Shown in pieces: positions 1 to 12,212 of a DNA stretch of 64,000 bases. The notes beneath the pieces were generated by a model that saw nothing but the letters and a program-made list of their open reading frames with translations, ran no database searches and was not told the origin of the DNA. The position numbers were made by a program, and so were the translations under genes. How positions within the stretch are numbered: the stretch's first letter is position 1; the number at the start of each line of letters is the position of its first letter. The DNA lies in NCBI GenBank assembly GCA_038496675.1, contig CM076668.1, positions 88,966 through 152,965 of the forward strand. Direction: 5' to 3'. Source of the DNA: Rachycentron canadum (taxonomy: Eukaryota; Chordata; Actinopteri; Carangiformes; Rachycentridae).

Positions 1-1570
1 CTACAGGTCAAGAGATCTGAGAGGTCTACTGGTCATACATGCTTTCTGATCATACAGATATACAGATATACAGTCTGCAGGTCTGCAGGTCATATAGGTC
101 TACAAGTCATACAGGTTGACAAGTTTACAGGTCTACAGGTAATACAGGTAATACAGGTAATACAGATCATACAGATCGATAGATCGACTGGTTAACAGTT
201 CAAATATGTCACATAGGTATGCAGGTCATAGAGGTCTACAGGTCTACAGGTCATACACTTATACAGATCACAGAGCTCAAAAAGTTGACAGGTCTACAGG
301 TCTAGGATATCTACAGGTCATATAGGTATAAAGGTCTGCAGGTCACACAGGTCTACAATTCATACAGATCTACAGGTCTACTGGTCATGCAGGTCAACAG
401 GCCACACAGGTCATATAGGGCTACAGATCATACAGATCTACAGGTTGACAGGTTTATAGGTGCACAGCTCTACAGATATCATATTACAAGTCTGCAGCAC
501 ATACAGGTCTATGGCTCATAAATATATCATATCACATAGGTTTACAAGTCTAGGTTTACAGGTCATACAGATCTACAGGTCAACAGTTTTATAGATCCAC
601 AGGTCATACATGTCATAAAGTTCTACAGGTCGACAGGTTAAATGGTCATACATGGCTTACAGATATAAAGGACGACAGGTTTACAGGTCTTACAAGTCAG
701 ACAGGTCTACATTTCTTGCATGTCTACAGATCATGCAGGTCTACAGGTCATACAGGTCAGATATGTCTACAGGTCTGCAGGTCATACAGGTCTACATTTC
801 ATTCATATATAGACGTCAACAGGTTTACAGGTCTACAGGTCATACAGGTCAACAGACCACACAGATCATATAGGTCATACAGATCTACAGATATCATATT
901 ATATAGGTCTACAAGTCTTCAGCTCATACAAGTTTGCGGATCATACAGATATCATATCATATAGGTCTACAGGTCTGCAGGCCATACAAGCCACACAAGC
1001 CATACAAGTAATATAATTCTACAGGACTGCAGGTCTCACAGGTTTACAGAAATCATGTCATACAAGTCTACAGGTTTGTGGGTCATACAGGTCTACAAGT
1101 GATATATATCTACAGGTCGAAAGGTTAACAAGTTATACAAGTCAGAAAGGTCTACAGGTCATAAACCTGTATAACCTACAGATATATCATTTTGGTCGAC
1201 AGGTCTACAGGTCTGCAGGTCTGCAGGTCATACAAGTTTACAGGTCATATAAATCTACAAGTCGATAGGTCCACACCTGTACACCTATAAAGGTGTACAG
1301 GTCATACAGGCCATACAGATCTACAGGTTGGCAGGTTAAGAAGTCATACATGTCTTTTGCATCTCCAGGTCATGCAGGTCATACAGGTCTACTGGTCAAC
1401 AGGTTTTCAGGTCATACAAGTTATATTAGACTACAGGTCATACAGATCTACAAGTCAACAGGTTAAGAGGTCTACAGGTCATACAGGTCTAAAGGTCATA
1501 CATGAATACAGGTTGACAGGTTTACAGGTCTACAGTTCATACAGGTCATACAGATCTACAAGTCGATCTA
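1..1570 (+). repeat. Satellite block, plus orientation
   Basis: Units read CAGGTC on the plus strand. The first ~200 bases are closely repeated at about 15791-15980 (shared irregular words such as caagagatctgagag and tttctgatcatac), which shows that higher-order segments have been copied within the array. Confidence 0.9.
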
Positions 1571-1885
1571 CTTGACTTTTGGATCTCTATGACCTGTATG
1601 ACCTGTAGACATGTAAACCTGTCGACCTGTAGATCTGTATGACCTGTATGACCTGTTAACCTGTCGACCTGTCGACCTGTAGAAGTGTATGACCTGTATG
1701 ACATGTAGCCCTATAAACCTGTCTGACATGTAGATCGGTATAGCTTATATGACCTATATGACCTGCAGACCCATGGACCAAAACGATATGATATCTGTAG
1801 ACCTTTATGACCTGTAGACCTATATAACTTGTATTAACCTGAAGACCTCTAAACCTGTCGACCTGTAGATCTGAATGACCTGTAG
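1571..1885 (-). repeat. Satellite block, minus orientation, after an inversion junction
   Basis: From about 1571 units read GACCTG on the plus strand. The junction contains the non-satellite word acttgacttttggatctct (about 1570-1588). The reverse complement of that word is found at the orientation switch near 24430. The block ends where the L2 3' tail (gcaaggcaag) starts at 1886. Confidence 0.85.
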
Positions 1886-2428
1886 GCAAGGCAAGGGAAG
1901 GCAAATTTATCTGTAAAGCCCATTTTTACAAAAATTTTATCTCAAAGGGCTTTACATAGCATCATAACAACATCCTCTGCCCTTAGACCCTCACATTGAC
2001 TGAGGAAAAACTCAAAACAAAAAACCCTTTTAACAGGGAAAAAAAAGAGAAACCTCATGGTGAGCAAAAGAGGAGGGATCCCTCACCCAGGACGGGCAGA
2101 CGTGTAATAGATGTATACAGACAAGAAAACAGGTTACAATATAGAATATGCACAGCATGGAAATGGTGTGCAGGAGCTGTTGAAGGCAGTTTTTGGTGGG
2201 AGGGAAGGCAGGGAGAGTTGGGAAGCTTAATGGGAGTAATGGGTGGTACACTGGTTCCTGGGAAGGGAGGGCAGATCGGTTTAAAAGCAGGGGAAAAAGG
2301 GGAAGGGGGTGAGGCAGGGGGCAGTTGGTGGAGAGAGATGGACCCTCACATCGACTGAGGAAAAACTCAAAACAAAAAACGCTTTTAACCGGGGAAAAAA
2401 AGAGAAACCTCATGGTGAGCAACAGAGG
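1886..2428 (-). mobile_element. Truncated L2-type LINE 3' ends, nested
   Basis: The segment starts with the gcaaggcaagggaaggcaa tail seen at other L2 copies here and continues through the L2 3' UTR (minus-strand orientation). At about 2340 it jumps back to near-3'-end sequence (ccctcacatcgactgagg). At about 2426-2440 it meets a second gcaaggcaag tail, which begins the next copy. It therefore holds one 3' fragment plus a second, shorter one abutting the larger element. There is no coding content. Confidence 0.75.
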
Positions 2429-2989
2429 CAAGTCAAGGCAAGGGAATTTTATTTGTATAGCCCATTTTTCCAAACAGTTTGTCTCAAAGGGCTTTGCATA
2501 GCATCATAACAACATCCTCTGCCCTTAGACTCTCACATCGACTAAGGAAAAACTCAAAACAAAAAACCCTTTTAACAGGGAAAAAAAGAGAAACCTCATG
2601 GTGAGCAACAGAGGAGGGATCCCTCACCCAGGATGGCAGACATGCAATAGATGTTGTATACAGACAAGAAAACAGGTTACAATACAGAATTTGCACGGCA
2701 TGGAAATGGTGTGCAGGAGCTGACAAAGGCAGTTTTTAGTGGGAGGGAAGGCAGGGAGAGTTGGGCAGCTTAATAGGAGTAATGGGTGGTAGACTGGTTC
2801 CTGGGAAGGGAGGGCAGGTTGGTTTATCAGCAGGGGAAAAGGGGGGAGGGGGTGATGCAGGGGGCAGTTGGTGGAGAGAGAGATGGAGCTTCAGTGGATC
2901 TGTGGAAACACAAATAGAGAGAGAGCAAGACACCAAGGCCAAACTACAAGGTGCAGCAGATAATGAAAATGATAATTTAAAGTGTGGGA

Positions 2990-3726
2990 GAGGAGAGAGC
3001 TCCATGTAACCTGATGTGTCCCTCAGCAGTCTAAGCAGCATAGCTATAAAAATGTTGTAGAGGAAGGTTTTAAGCCTGGTCTTAAATGTAGTGAGAGTGT
3101 CTGCTTCTCTGACCCATGGAGAGAGTTGGTTCCACAGTAAAGGAGCCCGATAACTGAAGGCTCTACCTCCCAGTCTGTTTTTGAAGATACTGGGAGTCAC
3201 TAACAGACCTACATTCTGGGAGCGAAGTGCTCTGGAAGGATAATAAGAGACTATGAGGTCTTTCAAATAGGATGGAGCTTTGTCATTAAGGGCTTTGTAA
3301 GTCAGCAGAAGGATTTTGAAGTCTACTCGATATCCTACAGGGAGCCAATGGAGCGAAGCTAAAGTGGGAGAGATGTGTTCTCTTTTACTAACTCCTGTCA
3401 ATATCCTCGCTGCAGCGTTCTGGACTAACTGCAGACTCTTTAGAGAGTTTTTCGGACATCCTGACAACAGAGAGTTACAGTAGTCCAGCCTAGAGGTTTC
3501 TCAGTTTCTCAGCATCACTCTGAGAGAGGATATTCCTAATTTTGGCTATGCTGCGCAGGTGAAAAAAGGCAGTCCTAGTCATGTGTTTTATATGTGAGCT
3601 GAATGAAAGGTCCTGGTCAAATATTACTCCAAGGTTCCTTGCAGTCATACTTGAATTCAGGGTGATGCCATCTAGATTATCAATCTGCGAAGAAAAAGTG
3701 TCCCTGAGATGTTTAGGTCCAAACAC
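2990..3726 (-). pseudogene. L2 reverse transcriptase C-terminal domain, broken
   Basis: Two frames on the minus strand (3726-3490 and 3467-2736) together show the block after the RT palm: FGPKHLRDTF, GVIFDQDLSFSSHIKHM, AAARILTGVSKREHISP, LHWLPVGYRVDFKILLL and LLWNQLSPWVREADTL. A deletion near 3490 loses the residues that read VHAFITSRLDYCNSLLS in copy 3. The frame runs on past the usual end into 3' UTR sequence because of a change near the FLYDRAFS terminus (here FLYNIFIAM). Confidence 0.8.
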
Positions 3727-3768
3727 AATGACGTCTGTTTTCTCTGAATTTAATCAATTAGTCTGAAA

Positions 3769-4482
3769 TTAGTCAATAGTGTCAAATGCAGCACTGAGGT
3801 CCAGAAGTACAAGTACAGAGACAAGAACTCTATCAAAAGCTATAAGAAGATCGTTAGAGACTTTTACCAGTGCTGTTTCAGTGCTATGGTGTTCACTGAA
3901 TCCAGATTGGAAAGCTTCAAACAGTTCATTACTGTGCAGGTGCTCATGTAGCTGCTTTAGAACCACCTTCTCAAGGATCTTGGAGATATAGGGAAGGTTG
4001 GATTTGGGCCTATAATTTGCTAACACACCTGGGTCTAGAGAAGGCTTTTTAAGTAAGGGATTAATAACTGCCACCTTAAAGGCCTGTGGCACATAACCTG
4101 TGACCAAGGAAAGATTGATCTTGTTCAGTATAGAGGTGTTAACTAAGGGGAAGACATTCTTGAGCAGTCTTGTTGAGACTGGATCAAGTAGACATGTGCC
4201 TGATTTAGAAGAGGTAATAGCAGAAGTTAAGTCTGACAGGTCAATGGGGGAGAAGCTGTCAAGGTATGCATCGAGTCTGGGAGATGCTTCTATAAGCATT
4301 ACAATCTGTGGTCTATCATTGGCAATCCTTGCTCTAATATTTACAATCTTTTCAGTAAAGAAAGTTAGGAAATCATTGCTGCTGACAGTCGGAGGGATGC
4401 ATGGCTCAACAGCACTACGGTTCTTGGTCAGCCTGGCTACAGTGCTGAAAAGGAACCTGGGGTTGTTTTTATTCTTTACCAC
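3769..4482 (-). pseudogene. L2 reverse transcriptase fingers and start of palm, truncated
   Basis: The 237-residue minus-strand frame contains the motif before the palm (ANYRPKSNLPYISKILEKVV), the HEHLHSNELFEAFQSGF block and motif A (LVLLDLSAAFDTID). It is cut right after motif A, where about 365 bases present in copy 3 (including the YADD catalytic motif) are missing. Without the catalytic aspartates of motif C this copy cannot encode a working enzyme. Confidence 0.85.
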
Positions 4483-4759
4483 TTAAGATGAATAGTATGT
4501 GCTTCTGTTCTTTTTTATATATTAATAAACTATCCTTCCAGGCTTGACGGTCTTCCGCACATTGGCTGGAATGGGATTTTTTTTTGGGTCTTCTGCTTCA
4601 AAGTGTGCAGGTTCAGGCTGAACCAGGGAGCTATTCTCTTGTGGGTGATAACCTTCTTTTTCAGAGGGGCTAAGACATTGAGCATCTCAAGGAGTGCTGC
4701 TGCAGTGCTATGTACAAGATAATCTACCTGCAAGGGAGTAAAATCAGCATAGCTGCCCA

Positions 4760-5526
4760 TTATAATGTTACTAGGTGTGGTGGCAAGCTCTGCTGGAATG
4801 AGCTCTTTAAATCTAGAGACAGCAATATCAGATAAACATCTACTGTAGTGGGACTTTTTCCCAAGTAAAGCATAATTTGTAAAGTAAATTCAAATGTTAT
4901 TAAAGAATGGTCAGACAGGACAGGGTTTTGAGGGAAAACTGTAATGTGCTCAGCTTCTATCCCATCCCAGGTTTGTACTAAGTCATAAGACATGATTAAA
5001 GGAGTGAGTTGGTTTATTTTCCCTCTGAGAGAAGCCAATTGAATCTAAGAGAATGCTTGAATGCAATAGCCAGACAATCATCATCAAAGTCCACATGAAT
5101 GTTGAAGTCACCTACTATAATGACTTTGTCTGTTTTCATTGCTAAGTTTGACAGAAAGTCTGGGAATTATTCTAAGAACTTAGAATAAGGTGTGGGGGGA
5201 CGGTACACAACAGCAAGTAAGAGTGGTTTCTCTGCTTTGCAGTCAGGGTGAGAGAAGCTGACAGTAAGGCTTTCAAATGAATCATATGAAACATTAGGAC
5301 AAGGGTTAATAAGCAGATTTGACAGATAAACTGCAGCCACTCCTCCTCTACCAGTGACACGTGGCACATGGTGGTTAATGTAACCAGGAGGGGTAGATTC
5401 ATTTAAACTAACATATTCATCCTGCTGCAACCAGGTTTCAGTGAGGGTTAATAGATCAATTTGGTGATTTGTAATTAAATCATTCACTAGGAGAGACTTG
5501 GAAGGGAGAGATTGAATAATTAGCAA
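4760..5526 (-). pseudogene. L2 AP-like endonuclease domain, broken
   Basis: The minus-strand frames 5526-5167 and 5038-4760 carry endonuclease features: IDLLTLTETWL (catalytic Glu block), GGVAAVYLS, LLLAVVYRPP, and then SDHSLITFEF (the SDH block near the domain's end). The frame is broken between them, and sequence at 5040-5160 reads on in another frame. The domain nicks the target DNA in non-LTR retrotransposition. Confidence 0.8.
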
Positions 5527-5699
5527 ACCACGTTTAATAGTTTTATTGGGTTGGTTTGCTGGAGCAGTGGTTTTGATTTTTACTAAATTGCTATGAATGA
5601 CTCCACGAATGACAGCACCAAGGCACCAGCAGAGGGGCGTGTAAGACTGCGGCTCTGCCTGCTGGTCTGAACTCCGGGTGCTTGTCAGGGGTTAGGATG

Positions 5700-6198
5700 G
5701 CTAACAGAATGTGCTGTTTCTAGATAAGAGGGATGCACCACCCAAAGTAGGGTGGACGCCATCCCTCCTAAACAGACCAGGCTTTCCCCAGAAGGAGATC
5801 CAGTTGTCGATATAAGCCATGTTGTTTGTTGAGCACCACCTAGACATCCAGCGATGGAATGACCGTGTACGGCTAAAAATGTCGTCACTCGTTAAATTGG
5901 GCAGCATGCCAGAGAAAATTACAGTCCGACATTGTTTTTGCGTGGTTACACACCGCCACATTAACTCTAGATAACTCCGACTGGCGAAGTCGGGTGTATT
6001 TAATTATTCATTATTCATTATTGTATTTAAACTGTATTTACGTTTACTTTTTGTCAGCAGCTTCAGGTTAGCCTCAACGTCGCCCGCTCTGGTCCCTGGG
6101 ATGCACTTAATGGTCGCTGGAGTCTCTAACCTCACGTTCCGGAGGATGGAGTCGCCAATGACTAATGCTGGCTGCACAACGGCGGGGCCGCTGTGAGC
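5700..6198 (-). pseudogene. L2 ORF1 SGNH-hydrolase (esterase)-like part, broken
   Basis: On the minus strand, translation of about 6190-6060 gives VIGDSILRNVR, which fits SGNH block I (GDS with the nucleophile Ser). The frame 5961-5701 gives RTVIFSGMLPN and ends with GLFRRDGVHPTLGG, fitting block V with its Asp-x-x-His pair. Esterase-type ORF1 proteins are known in the L2/CR1 group. A stretch with stops near 5980-6050 separates the halves. Satellite sequence resumes at about 6199. Confidence 0.65.
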
Positions 6199-6875
6199 TG
6201 TTGACCTATATGACCTGCAGACCTTTCTGACTTATATAACCTGTTAACCTTTCGACCTGTAGATATATATGACTTGTAGACCTGTATGACCCAGAAACCT
6301 GTAGACTTGTATGACATGATTTCTGTAAACCTGCAGACTTGTAGAATTATATGACCTATATGGCCTGTATGATCTGCATACCTGTAAACCTGACGACTTG
6401 TAGACCAATATGAGCTGTAGACATGTATGACCTGTTGACCTATGATATATCTGTATGATCCGTAAACCTGTATGAACTGCAGACTTGTAGACCTATATAA
6501 TATGACATCTATAGATCTGTATGACCTATGGACCAATATGATCTGTGTGGCCTGTTGACCTGTATGACCTGTAGACCTGTATAATCTGTAGACCTGTATG
6601 ATATCTGGAGACCTGTATGACCTGCAGACCTGTAGACATATATGACCTGTATAACCTGTATACCTGCATTATCTGTAGACATGAAAGAAATGTAGACCTG
6701 TCTGATTTGTATGACCTGTAAACCTGTCGTCCTTTATATCTGCATGACCTGTAGACTTGTATGACCTTTTGACCTGTAGACTTGTTAACCTGTTGACCTG
6801 TAGATCTGAATGACCTGTAGACTTGTATGACCTGTTGACCTGTAGACCTATAGAACTGTTGACTTGTTGATCTAA

Positions 6876-6926
<51 letters not shown>

Positions 6927-7078
6927 ATCTGTAGAACTGTTTAACCTGTGCACCTATAAACCTGTCAACATGTAGATCTGTATGACCTGTAGACCTGTAA
7001 ACCTGTCGAACTGTAGATTTGTATGACCTATATGACCTTTGGGATATTTGTAGACCTGTAAATCTGTCGACCTGTGGA
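6199..7078 (-). repeat. Satellite block, minus orientation
   Basis: Units read GACCTG on the plus strand. An uninterrupted TA run lies at about 6875-6923. The block ends at the solo LTR. Its last ~90 bases match about 24730-24797, the empty-site copy of the LTR insertion. Confidence 0.9.
6875..6923. repeat. (TA)n microsatellite
   Basis: The sequence is a near-pure alternating TA run, with one CA interruption (tatacatata), inside minus-oriented satellite. Confidence 0.95.
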
Positions 7079-7479
7079 TGTCACAACCAGTTCCTACAGT
7101 TAAGTTATGTCTGTCCATTTCTTGTGTCAGTTCCTGTTTTTTTTTAATAGACTCACCTCTTGTCTCTTTCCAGATCACCCACTTCCTACCCTCTTGTGTT
7201 TCCCGTCTGTTTGATTACCTGCTCCTCCCCTCATGGGTTTCACCTACGTCTCAATATCTCCCCTCCCTTTGAGTATATAGAGTTCCAGCGTCTTAGTGAG
7301 TTTCCGGTTTAAGAGATTTGACCCTAAACGTTATTGGCATGTCGTTGCCCTTGCCTACTTTTGATTTCCTGATGTTTTGATCACAGCCTGCGTGACTGTG
7401 TATCTTGGATTAATAAATATGGCTGTTTTTGGAACCTACTGAGTCACGCATCTGAGTCCTTTGTTCCGGAGTCGTGATA
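7079..7479 (+). mobile_element. Solo LTR of a Ty3/gypsy-like retrotransposon, with 5-bp target-site duplication
   Basis: The 401-bp insert begins TGTCACAACC and ends GTCGTGATA, near-inverted LTR termini. It is flanked on both sides by GTGGA (7074-7078 and 7480-7484), a 5-bp target-site duplication. Inside are a TATA-like box (gagtatatagag, 7271) and a polyadenylation signal AATAAA (7412-7417), the expected promoter-then-polyA order of a plus-oriented LTR. No internal retroviral-type genes are present, so this is the product of LTR-LTR recombination. The gypsy assignment is by LTR style only; no protein is available to prove it. Confidence 0.8.
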
Positions 7480-7798
7480 GTGGAGTTGTATAACCTGTAG
7501 ACGTATATGATATGATATGATATATCTTTAGAAATGTATGACCTGTAGACTTGTGTATCTGTAGACTTGTATGACCTGTATGTTATCTGTAGATGACCTG
7601 TAGACCTGTATGACCTGTCGACATGTATGTCATGTGCAGAAATGTATGACTTGTATGACCTGTAGTCGTATCTGAACTGTAGACCTGTGTGACATGTAGA
7701 CCTGTATGATATATGTAGACCTGTATGACTTGTAGGACCTACAGACCTATATGACGTGTATGACCTTTTAAACTGTCTACCTATATAACTGTCAACAG
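7480..7798 (-). repeat. Satellite block, minus orientation
   Basis: Continuation of the minus-oriented satellite behind the LTR. It closely matches 24797-25140, including irregular words such as atatctttagaaatgtatg and tgtatgttatctgtagatg. Confidence 0.9.
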
Positions 7799-10700
7799 AT
7801 GTATAGGTCTACAGGTCATACAATCATACAAGGCTCCAGATATCATATGGGTCCACAAGTCATACAGGTCATACAGGTCTACAGCTCATTTAAGTCTATA
7901 AATCTACAGGTCATACACGTCCACAGGTCATCCATGTTTACAGATCATAGAGATATACAGATATATAGGTCTACATGTAATATATTCATACAGGTCTAGA
8001 GATGATATACTGGTCTACAGGTCATACAAGTCATATATGTCGACAGGTTTACAGGTCTACAGTTCAAATAGGTCTACAGATATATCATATATGTCTACAG
8101 GTATGCAGGTCATACAAGTCTACAGGTCATACAGCTCTACAGGTCAACAGGTTTACAGGTCTACAGGTCATACATATCTACAGGTCAACAGCTTAACAGG
8201 TCATACAGGTCATATAGGGCTACAGGTCATACAGATCTACAGGTTGACAGGTTCATAGATGCACAGGTTAAACAGCTCTACAGATATCATATTGTATATG
8301 CCTACAAGTCTGCAGCTCATACGGGTCTACAGCGAATACAAATCTATAATATAGGTTTATAGGTCGATTGGTCACACAGGTCAAACAAGTCTACAGGTCA
8401 TGCAGATCTAAAGGATGACAAGTCAGACAGGTCTACATTTCTGACATCCACGTCTACAGATCACGCAGGTCTACAGGTTATACAGTTGGTATATGTCTAC
8501 AGGTCTGCAGGTCATACAGGTCTCCAGATATCATACAGGTCTACAGATTACACAGGTGTACAAGTCATACAGGTCAACAGGTTATACAGGTCAGATATGT
8601 CTACAGGTCATACAGGTCTACATTTCATTCACATATACACGTCAACAGGTTTACAGGTCTACAGGTCATACAAGTCATATAAGTCTACAGGTCATACAGA
8701 TCTACAGGTCGACAGGTTTACAAGTCAACAGTTCATACAAGTTATATAGGTCTACAGGTCTGCAGGTCATACAGTTCTACAGGTCTGAGGGTTTACAGGT
8801 CTATAGGTCTACAGTTAACATAGGTCTACAGGTCTGCAGGTCATACAGTTCTACAGATCATACAGATCTACAGGTTGACAGGTTTACAGGTCTACAGGTC
8901 TACAGGTCTACAGGTCTACAGGTCATAGAGGTCATACAAGTCATACAGGTCATACATATCTACATGTTGTCGGGTTTACAGGTCCACAGGTCACACAGCT
9001 AAGTAATACAGTAATACAGATTGACAGATCAACAGGTTAAGAGTTCAAATAGGTCACATTTTTCTGCAGGTCATAGAGGTCATACGGATCTAAAGGTCAT
9101 TCAGATCTACAGGTCCACAGGTTTAGAGGTCTACAGGTCAACAGGTAATACAAGTTACATAGGTCTACAGGTCTGCAGGTCATACAGTTCAACAGTTCAT
9201 ACTGATCTACAGGTCGAAAGGTTTACCGGTTTACAGGTCTACAGATATCCTACAGGTCATATGGGTCATACAGGTCTACAGTTCACATAGGTCTACAGGT
9301 CTGAAGGTCATACAGGTCTACAAGTCATACAAATCCACAGGTCGACAGGTTTACAGGTCTACAGGTCATACAAGTCAACAGGCCACACAAGTCAAATAGG
9401 TCCATTGGTCAAATAGATCTAAGGATATCATATTATGTAGATCTACAAGTCTGCAGCTCATACAGGTTTACGGGTCATACAGATATCATATCATGTAGGT
9501 CTACAGGTCATATAGGTCTACAGGTTTACAGGTTTAGATGTCTACAGGTCAACAGGTCATGCAAATCTACAGCTCAGCAGATTTACAGCTATTCATGTCA
9601 TACACGTCATAAAGATCTACAGGTTGACAGGTTGAGAGGTCATGCAAGTCATACAAATCTACATGTTGACAGCTTTAGAGGTCTACAGGTCTCGAGGTCA
9701 TCCGGTTCTACAAATCATACATATCTACAGGTCAACAGGTTATACAGGTCAGATATGTCCATAGGTCTGCAGGTCATACAGGTCTAAAGTTCATACAGAT
9801 CTGCAGGTCTACAGTTCATACAGGTCATATAGATTTTTAGGTCATAAAGTTCTACATGTCGACAGGTGAACAGGTCATACATGTCTTACAGATCTACAGG
9901 TTGACAGGTTTACATGTCTACAGGCCATACAGGTCGACATGTTTTCAAGTCTTCAGGTCAACAGGTGATACAAGCCATATGTGTCTATATGTCTTCAGGT
10001 CATACAAGTCATACAGGTCTACAGATATAAGTCTACAGGCCATACAGTCATACAGGGATACAAGTTATACAAGTCATCCAGGTCTATGGGTCAAATAGGT
10101 TTACAGATATCCTACAGGTCACACAGGACATACAAGTCTGCAGGTCATATATGTCTACAGCTCATATAAGTCTACAAGTCATACAAGTCATATATCTCTG
10201 TCGGTCTACAAGTCATACAGATCTACAAGTCGACAGGTTTACAGGTCTACAAGTCACACAAGTCATATCTCTGTAGGTCTACAAGTCATACAGATCTACA
10301 AGTTGACAGGTTTACAGGTCTACAGGTCATACAGATATCATGTATGTCTACAAGTCTGCAGGTCATACAAGTCTACAGGTCATACAGATCTACAGGTCGA
10401 AAGAGTTTACAGGTCTACGGGTCATACAAGTCTACAGATATCATATCAAATATGTCCACAGGTCTGCCGTTCATACACGTCTACAGGTCGACATGTTTAC
10501 AGGTTTACAGGTCTGCAAGTCATACAGATATCATGTATGTCTACAAGTCTGCAGGTCATACAAGTCTACAGGTCATACATCTCTAAAGGTCGACAGGTTT
10601 ACAGGTCTACAGGTCATACAGCTCCACGGGTCGAAAGGTTTACAGGTCTACAGGTCATACAATTCATACAGATGTACAGGTTGACAGGTGTACATGTCTA

Positions 10701-12084
10701 CAGATCATTCAGATATATCATATATGTCTACAAGTCTGCAGGTGACACAAGTCTGAAGTTCATCAAGGTCATACAGATCTACAGTTCAACAGGTAAACAG
10801 GTCATATAGGTTTTCAGGTCATACAGGTCACACAAATCTACGAGTCGACAGGTCTACAGGTCATACAAGTCTACAGGTCATACAGAGCTACAGGTCGACA
10901 GGTTAACAGGTCATACTTGTCTAAAGTTCATACAGATTTACAGGTCTACAGTTCATACAGGTCATATAGGTTTATAGGTCTACAGGTCATACAGGTCAAC
11001 AGGTCACACAGATCTACAGTTCAACGGGTCTACAAGTCATGCAGATCTACAGGTCTACAGGTCATATAAGACCACAAGTCATACAATTCATACAGGTCTA
11101 CAGTGTATCATACAGGTCTACAGGTCATCCACAGATACCATACAGCTCTACAGGTCATACAAGTCATTCAAGTCAACAAATATGTAAGCCTACAGGTCAT
11201 ACAACCATACAAGGTTCCAGATATCATACAGGTCTATACATACAGTTCTATAGGTGATACAGGTCATACAGGTCTACAGGTCATCCATGTTTACAGATCA
11301 TAGAGCTATACAAATATATATGTCTACATGTCATATATTCATGCAGGTCTGGAGATATACAGGTCTACAGGTCATACAAGTCATATATATCTACAGGTCA
11401 ACAGGTTAACAGGTCATACAGGTTTGCAGGTCATACAGGTCTAAAGGTCACACAGATCTACAGGTCGACAGGTTCACAGGTCTGCAGGTCATACAAGTCT
11501 ACAGATATACATGTCTACAGGTATGCAGGTCATACAAGTCTACAGGTCATACAACTCTACAGTTTGACAGGTTTACAGGTCATACAGATCTTCACGTCGA
11601 TAGGTTTACAAGTCGACAGGTCATACAGATCTTCAGGTCAACAGGTTAACAGGTCATACAGATGTACAGGTCGAGAGGGTTTATAGGTCTACAAGCCATA
11701 CAGATCTACAGGTAGACAGATTAAAAGGTCAGACATGTCATATTGGTATTATAGGTCCTACAGGTCTACATATATTCATACAGGTCTACATGTCACACAG
11801 GTCTATAGGTCAGATATGACTACAGGTCCTAAAAGTCATACATGTCTGCACATTACATACATGTAGGTCTACAGGTTAAACGGTCTACAAGTCATACGGG
11901 TCATTCATGTCATATAGGTCTGCAGGTCAGACAGGTTTACAAATACCATATCATACAGTTCTACAGGTCTGCAGGTCACACAGATCTACATGTTGAAAGG
12001 TTTACAAGTCTACAGTTCATACATGTCATACAGATCAAGTCGACAGGTTAACAGGTCATACAAGTGATATAAGTCTGCAGGTTT
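7799..12084 (+). repeat. Satellite block, plus orientation
   Basis: A long plus-oriented run without insertion. A segment around 7866-7980 recurs at about 11240-11340 and 22745-22880 (shared word catccatgtttacagatcatagag), so higher-order units are shared between blocks. Confidence 0.92.
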
Positions 12085-12212
12085 ACCCCTGTTGTTAAAC
12101 CAACCTGCCCTTCCTCTCAGGAACCAGTCAGCCACCCATTACTCCCATTAGGCTGCCTGACTCTCCTTGCCTTCCCTCCCACTAAAAACTGCCTTCATTA
12201 GCTCCTGCACAC
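12085..12212 (+). mobile_element. L2 3' UTR fragment
   Basis: The sequence matches the L2 3' UTR seen in plus orientation at about 14500-14635 (gttaaaccaacctgccc, ggaaccagtc, ccaccattactcccatta-like words, actgccttcattagctcctgcac). It is fused directly to an RTE-like fragment at about 12212. Confidence 0.75.

Larger units (their letters stand above)
2429..6198 (-). mobile_element. L2-type LINE, long defective copy 1 (esterase, endonuclease and partial reverse transcriptase)
   Basis: This minus-strand non-LTR retrotransposon has its 3' end at the low coordinate. Reading 5' to 3' on the minus strand I see an SGNH-esterase-like ORF1 part (about 6170-5700), an AP-type endonuclease (about 5526-4780), a reverse transcriptase part (4482-3769), an RT C-terminal domain (3726-2990) and a 3' UTR. 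Against copy 3 at 18935-22172 it lacks the RT palm block with the YADD motif: the deletion joins near 3757-3775. Frames are broken in several places, so it is inactive. The L2 assignment rests on the C-terminal block LQLVQNAAARILTG...LHWLPV and the esterase ORF1, both usual in fish L2 elements. Confidence 0.85.

Noticed and set aside
2030..2473. 147-residue minus-strand frame and similar frames at 2736-2990, 14385-14735, 19099-19590 and 59886-60238
   Set aside because: They are chance frames in the L2 3' UTR, repeated at each copy because the UTR is repeated.
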